Source: Acidobacteriaceae bacterium
Lineage (GTDB): Bacteria > Acidobacteriota > Terriglobia > Terriglobales > Acidobacteriaceae
Assembly (NCBI GenBank): GCA_003154055.1
Contig: PMCH01000047.1
Span: 1 to 11,823 of the forward strand
DNA: 11,823 nucleotides
Reading direction: 5' to 3'
Of this stretch, positions 8,729-11,823 are shown in pieces. The notes beneath the pieces were generated by a model. The model ran no database searches and had not been told where the DNA came from. It worked only from the letters and a program-made list of their open reading frames with translations. The number at the start of each line of letters is the position of its first letter. Positions within the stretch are counted from its first letter, which is position 1. The position numbers were made by a program, and so were the translations under genes.

Positions 8729-8742
8729 CCAAATCGGTTATC
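8729..8742. promoter_or_regulatory. Operator-like repeat 2 (CpG-centred, distal)
   Basis: CCAAATCGGTTATC matches the proximal site at 8751-8764 in 11 of 14 positions. The central CpGs of the two sites are 22 bp apart, about two helical turns. Its own dyad symmetry is weak, so it would be an auxiliary site at best. Confidence 0.4.
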
Positions 8743-8750
8743 TTTTGGTG

Positions 8751-8764
8751 CAAAATCGATTATG
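8751..8764. promoter_or_regulatory. Operator-like repeat 1 (near-perfect 14-bp palindrome, LacI-family type)
   Basis: CAAAATCGATTATG is a palindrome with six of seven pairs matching and a central CpG, the usual form of LacI-family operators, where a hinge-helix leucine enters the central CpG step. It lies at about +11 to +24 relative to the predicted start of receptor transcription, a position suited to repression. The obvious candidate protein is the adjacent divergent LacI-family regulator. Confidence 0.55.
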
Positions 8765-8773
8765 TAGTCCTAC

Positions 8774-8812
8774 GGTTGACCATTAGGCGCCGCGATTCAT
8801 TTTTTGTCAACC
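8774..8812. repeat. Inverted repeat GGTTGAC / GTCAACC around the promoter core
   Basis: GGTTGAC at 8774-8780 and GTCAACC at 8806-8812 are exact 7-bp inverted copies separated by 25 bp. Each holds a TTGAC core facing the other. The right copy is the -35 box of the receptor promoter; the left one would be a -35 for rightward transcription but lacks a good -10. Confidence 0.5.
8782..8810 (-). promoter_or_regulatory. Predicted sigma70-type promoter of the receptor gene
   Basis: The minus strand has TTGACA (8805-8810, a perfect -35), a 17-nt spacer and CCTAAT (8782-8787, four of six -10 positions). An A-rich stretch, AAAAAATATGG, lies directly upstream and resembles an UP element. Transcription would start near 8774, about 135 nt before the ATG at 8638. 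Confidence 0.6.
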
Positions 8813-9026
8813 ATATTTTTTGCACCGGACCAATTTTAGACAAAAGCCCCTCCAAAGTCCCGGGACCAACCGCTGCGTCTAGGGCGGCCCCCAAGCAAAA
8901 ATGAGATCTGATTTGGGAATGAACCAGTCCGATCCAAGAACTGCCGGACCGCGATTGCAATTGCTCTCCGCGGCTCGATGTGCGAGTCTAGGCCCGGCGA
9001 TCGGGAACCGGTAGTCATCGCGCAGA

Positions 9027-10076
9027 ATGGGGAAAACGAAAAAGGCTCATGAAAGCCACCCGGGAACAGTCACACTGAAAGCAGTGGCGGAGCGTGTAGG
9101 TCTGGCGCCCGGCACGGTGTCTGCGGTCTTGAACAACGCGCCCTCGGCGCGCTCCATTCCAGAACACACCCGGGAGCGGATCCACGCCGCCGCGCAGGAA
9201 CTGAAGTATCGTCCCAACTTTCTTGCCCGGTCATTGCGCAAGAAACGCACCTACACGGTTGGACTGATCCTCGAGGAAATCGGGGACGCCTACGGGTCCC
9301 TGGTCATCAGCGGGGTGGAGGCATACCTCCGGCAACACAACTATTTTTTCCTGACGGTGATTCATCGCCACGACATATCCCTGCTGCGTGACTACTCACA
9401 GCTTCTGATCGAGCGGGCCGTGGAAGGCTTTATCACGGTGGATACCAGCCTGCAGGAGTCTCCGCCGTTACCTACCGTTTCTGTCGCCGGGCATCGCATC
9501 CTGAAGGGTGTCACCAACATCGTTCTCGATCAGGAAAAAGGCGCCCGCGTGGCCCTGGAGCACCTGGTCAAGCTGGGGCACAGCAAGATTGCGTTCATGA
9601 AGGGCCAGCCGTTCAGTTCAGACTCGGAGGACCGGTGGAACGCGATTTGCGGAGTGACGCGCGATCTGGGACTCGTGATGGACCCCGACCTGATCGTCCA
9701 CCTCGAATTCGACGATCCGTCACCGCAGCTTGGATATCCTTACGCGAAACAATTGCTGGCCCGCAAGAAACCGTTCACTGCGTTGTTTGCGTACAACGAT
9801 ATTTCGGCGATCGGCGCCATTCGCGCAATTCAGGAAGAGGGTTTACGCATTCCGCACGATATCTCCGTGGTTGGCTTCGACGACATTCCGTGGGCCGCCT
9901 TCAACACGCCCAGCCTGACGACCGTGCGCCAGCCACTCATCAAAATGGGACAGATCGCCGCCGAGACCGTCATCCGCATGATCGAGCAAGGTCAGGAACA
10001 GGAATATCCGGCGGAGATCGCCATCGAGCCAACTCTGGCCGTGCGTGAGTCCACGGGACCCGCGCTGACGCGCTGA
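9027..10076 (+). CDS. LacI/GalR-family transcriptional regulator
   Basis: This 349-residue protein has the standard LacI layout. The N-terminal helix-turn-helix covers residues 15-36 (TLKAVAERVGLAPGTVSAVLN), the hinge helix is near 62-71 (RPNFLARSL, with Leu70 at the place of the CpG-intercalating leucine), and a periplasmic-binding-like sensor domain runs from about 77, with FAYNDI (255-260), VVGFDDIP (281-288) and the C-terminal VRESTGPA. The recognition helix begins PGTVS. A ten-residue basic and polar tail precedes the helix-turn-helix. No ribosome site is visible before the ATG at 9027, but no other start keeps the DNA-binding domain equally well. It is divergent from the receptor and followed 17 bp later by the esterase gene, so it probably represses the receptor and perhaps its own unit, released by a sugar. 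The effector is unknown. Confidence 0.95.
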   Translation: MGKTKKAHESHPGTVTLKAVAERVGLAPGTVSAVLNNAPSARSIPEHTRERIHAAAQELKYRPNFLARSLRKKRTYTVGLILEEIGDAYGSLVISGVEAYLRQHNYFFLTVIHRHDISLLRDYSQLLIERAVEGFITVDTSLQESPPLPTVSVAGHRILKGVTNIVLDQEKGARVALEHLVKLGHSKIAFMKGQPFSSDSEDRWNAICGVTRDLGLVMDPDLIVHLEFDDPSPQLGYPYAKQLLARKKPFTALFAYNDISAIGAIRAIQEEGLRIPHDISVVGFDDIPWAAFNTPSLTTVRQPLIKMGQIAAETVIRMIEQGQEQEYPAEIAIEPTLAVRESTGPALTR

Positions 10077-10093
10077 CTTCGTTCTTGAAATTT

Positions 10094-11347
10094 ATGATGA
10101 ATCGAACAACCTCCGTTGAACCTCGTCCGCGGCGGGCACTGTTGGCATTGGCTTTGGGGTTGCTGTGCGCCATCGCGCACGCTGACAAACCCTCCCAGCA
10201 TTGGGTTGCAACCTGGAGCACGTCCAACGCGGCGAGCGACAGCCCGATTACATTCTCGAATCAGACGATCCGCGACGTGGTGCACGCCACGGTTGGCGGG
10301 AATGCCATTCGCATCCGGTTGTCGAACACCTTCGGCACGCGCACGATTCGTTTCGATGCGGTTTTCGTCGGACTGCAGAAGGAAGCAGCGACCCTGGTCG
10401 CCGGGTCGAACCACCAGGTGACATTCAGCGGGAGCCGGTCGATCAGCATTCCCGAAGGGGCGGAGGCTTTGAGCGACCCAGTTTCACTTCCGGTCGGGTC
10501 CGGGCAAAATCTGGCGATCAGCCTGTTTACCGCGGGCGAGACCGGCCCGGCTACCGTTCATGGGTCCGCGCTGCAAACCAACTACGTTTCCGATGCTGGA
10601 AACTTCGCGGCGGAAGAAGGTGCAAAGGCATTCGCCAGAACCACGGAGTCGTGGTTCTTCCTGAGTGCGGTGGACGTGCTCGCGGCGCCCGAGGTGAAAG
10701 GCGCGCTCGTTGCGCTGGGTGATTCGATTACCGATGGCGCGTCTGCCCGGACGGACAAGAATGAGCGATGGACGGATGTGCTGGCCCGCCGCCTGTCGGC
10801 CGGCCACAGTGAGATGGCGGTGCTGAACGCCGGCATTGGCGGCAACCGCGTATTAACCAGTTCACCGTGCTGGGGAGCGAACGCGCTGGCCAGAGTGGGC
10901 CGCGATGTCCTTTCGCAGGAGGGCATCAAGGCGGTGATTCTCTTCGAAGGCACGAATGACATTGGACAGCCGGACACGCCAGTCCCTGCGGAGGGAAATC
11001 CTTGCATGAGCCGGACGCAGATTTCCGCGGACGACCTCATCGCGGGATACAAGCAGGTCATTGCGCGGACCCATGCGCGGGGATTGAAGATTTTCGGCGC
11101 AACGATTCTTCCCTACCAGGGTTTCGCCGGCTGGACCGCGCAAGGCGAGGCGAAGCGCGTCGCGGTGAATCAGTGGATCAGGACGTCGGGAGGCTTTGAC
11201 GGCGTGATCGATTTTGACGCGGCACTTCGCGAGCCGGCGAATCCGGTGCGGTTGGCTCCCCAATACGACAGCGGAGACCACCTGCATCCTGGGACGGCGG
11301 GCCATGAAGCGATGGGGAATGCGGTGGATCTGGCGCTGTTCCGGTGA
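10094..11347 (+). CDS. Exported SGNH/GDSL hydrolase (XynE-like esterase)
   Basis: About 417 residues. A signal peptide (RPRRALLALALGLLCAIAHA-DK) directs export. An N-terminal beta-rich region of about 165 residues begins WVATWSTS (37-44), an opening usual in XynE-like members; the SGNH core follows. Block I is ALGDSITDG with nucleophile Ser211, block II NAGIGGNR (245-252) supplies the oxyanion Gly, block III EGTND supplies Asn288, and block V GDHLHPG supplies Asp395 and His398. All catalytic residues are therefore present. The likely reaction is removal of acetyl or other acyl groups from polysaccharide or oligosaccharide; the substrate is not established. Start: ATG 10094 or ATG 10097 are equivalent; TTG at 10085 is possible. 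No strong ribosome site is seen. It begins 17 bp after the regulator stop codon, so the two are probably co-transcribed. Confidence 0.93.
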   Translation: MMNRTTSVEPRPRRALLALALGLLCAIAHADKPSQHWVATWSTSNAASDSPITFSNQTIRDVVHATVGGNAIRIRLSNTFGTRTIRFDAVFVGLQKEAATLVAGSNHQVTFSGSRSISIPEGAEALSDPVSLPVGSGQNLAISLFTAGETGPATVHGSALQTNYVSDAGNFAAEEGAKAFARTTESWFFLSAVDVLAAPEVKGALVALGDSITDGASARTDKNERWTDVLARRLSAGHSEMAVLNAGIGGNRVLTSSPCWGANALARVGRDVLSQEGIKAVILFEGTNDIGQPDTPVPAEGNPCMSRTQISADDLIAGYKQVIARTHARGLKIFGATILPYQGFAGWTAQGEAKRVAVNQWIRTSGGFDGVIDFDAALREPANPVRLAPQYDSGDHLHPGTAGHEAMGNAVDLALFR

Positions 11348-11351
11348 GCAA

Positions 11352-11375
11352 GGCGGGCACGAGTGCCCGCCCTAC
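11352..11375 (-). repeat. REP-like hairpin with GTAG foot
   Basis: GGCGGGCAC (11352-11360) and GTGCCCGCC (11363-11371) are exact inverted copies with only GA between, folding as an 8-bp stem with a four-base loop. On the minus strand the stem is directly preceded by GTAG (11372-11375), the tetranucleotide that marks REP elements recognised by RAYT-type transposases. It sits between two convergent genes. Neither strand has a T-tract, so it is not a classical terminator, although it may still block RNA decay or read-through. Confidence 0.55.
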
Positions 11376-11380
11376 ACACA

Positions 11381-11823
11381 TTAGAAGCCGTACTTGGCGA
11401 CGACGGCCTTCTCGCGTTTTCCAATCACCGCTATTGCTGCGTGTTGCGCCGGAAGCTGCAACGTGAGGCGAACTCCACTGAGCTTGTCCCGGAGGTCGAT
11501 CCTGGCATCCTCTGCCGCGTCCGAGACCATCACGTACATGACGGAATCATCGAGCACCGTCGCATAGATGAGAACGCCCGTCGATACAGGCGATTGCAGG
11601 TCAAATGCCACCGCGATGCCGGCACGGGCTGCTACGTAGGCATACAAATCAGCTGCGGGCTGGGTGCCGTCCGCCAACTCCACTGGATACGATGCCCAGA
11701 AGATGCGCCCTTTGCCGTAGGGAATCTCCTTGAGGGTGGCTCCGTCCTTGAATTGCAGCGAATCTAGCCAGGTCTGTTTCTGTTGATCGAAAGTTAACGG
11801 AAGGACACGATCGTTCAGCCGAA
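11381..11823 (-). CDS. C-terminal part of an unidentified protein, possibly a glycoside hydrolase
   Basis: The frame is open from the right edge to a TAA at 11381-11383, so the visible 146 codons are the C-terminus of a longer gene; the GTG near 11683 is internal, not a start. The segment LKEIPYGKGRIFWASYPVEL resembles the 'G-K-G-x-I/V ... P-V/L-E' stretch seen near the ends of beta-galactosidase-like and related glycoside hydrolases. It is followed by beta-strand-rich sequence (GVLIYATVLDDSVMYVMVSD, LTLQLPAQHAAIAVIG) like a small terminal beta-sandwich. No catalytic residue is in the visible part. It is convergent with the esterase gene, with 33 bp between stop codons. The coding call is firm; the family call is a guess. 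Confidence 0.75.
   Translation of the reverse strand, partial: RLNDRVLPLTFDQQKQTWLDSLQFKDGATLKEIPYGKGRIFWASYPVELADGTQPAADLYAYVAARAGIAVAFDLQSPVSTGVLIYATVLDDSVMYVMVSDAAEDARIDLRDKLSGVRLTLQLPAQHAAIAVIGKREKAVVAKYGF

Larger units (their letters stand above)
8639..9026. other. Divergent control region between receptor and LacI-type regulator genes
   Basis: These 388 bp carry no convincing gene. The receptor-proximal part (about 8731-8845) is markedly AT-rich against the GC-rich surroundings and holds the promoter and operator-like repeats listed separately. Two ATTTTTTG copies (8799-8806, 8815-8822) lie in and around the -35 region of the receptor promoter. The regulator-proximal part (8846-9026) is GC-rich; apart from the palindrome GCAATTGC (8957-8964) nothing stands out, and no good promoter or ribosome site for the regulator was found. 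The receptor mRNA would have a leader of about 135 nt containing an isolated AGGAGG (8678-8683) with no start codon at the right distance. Confidence 0.7.

Noticed and set aside
8639..9026. Riboswitch, tRNA or small RNA in the divergent region
   Set aside because: No cloverleaf, known aptamer-like core or terminator-linked hairpin could be recognised by eye.
11381..11683. A complete 100-residue gene starting at GTG 11683
   Set aside because: The same frame continues open to the right edge with coherent protein sequence, so this is the end of a longer gene.

Overview
The window looks like a chromosomal piece from a Gram-negative soil bacterium, most likely an Acidobacteriota (Terriglobia-type) genome. 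This rests on gene style, not on a marker gene. There is a ~1,180-residue Oar-like TonB-dependent receptor with an N-terminal carboxypeptidase-regulatory-like domain and no SusD partner, large exported TPR proteins next to it, a 'CGGS + polyproline' lipoprotein leader on a glycoside hydrolase, and moderately GC-rich coding DNA. No RNA gene, CRISPR array, insertion sequence or phage gene was seen.

Layout. Positions 1-8638 are all transcribed leftwards (minus strand). In order of transcription they are a TonB-dependent outer-membrane receptor (8638-5087), a hairpin-plus-T-tract terminator (about 5060-5016), a TPR protein (4952-2556), a GH16 endo-beta-glucanase of laminarinase type (2528-1683), and a second TPR protein (1664 to beyond the left edge). 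The two TPR proteins are full-length, colinear paralogues flanking the glucanase. The spacers inside this trio are 27 and 18 bp, so they form an operon.

Positions 8639-9026 are a divergent control region. It holds a good sigma70-type promoter reading into the receptor gene and two CpG-centred operator-like repeats 22 bp apart, just downstream of the expected start of transcription. Rightwards follow a LacI-family repressor (9027-10076) and, 17 bp later, an exported SGNH/GDSL esterase of the XynE-like kind (10094-11347). A REP-like hairpin with a GTAG foot sits between the esterase and a convergent gene, whose C-terminal 146 codons (11823-11381, minus strand) are in the window. That gene may be another carbohydrate-active enzyme.

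How it may work together (inference): the glucanase cuts a beta-glucan at or near the cell surface, the receptor takes up the pieces, the LacI-type regulator senses a product and releases the receptor promoter, and the esterase removes acyl groups from the polysaccharide or its oligomers. This would be a SusD-less polysaccharide-utilisation locus in which paired exported TPR proteins are the uncharacterised part. The most noteworthy points are the paralogous TPR pair bracketing GH16, the operator pair placed for roadblock repression, the terminator separating receptor from operon, and the REP-like element.
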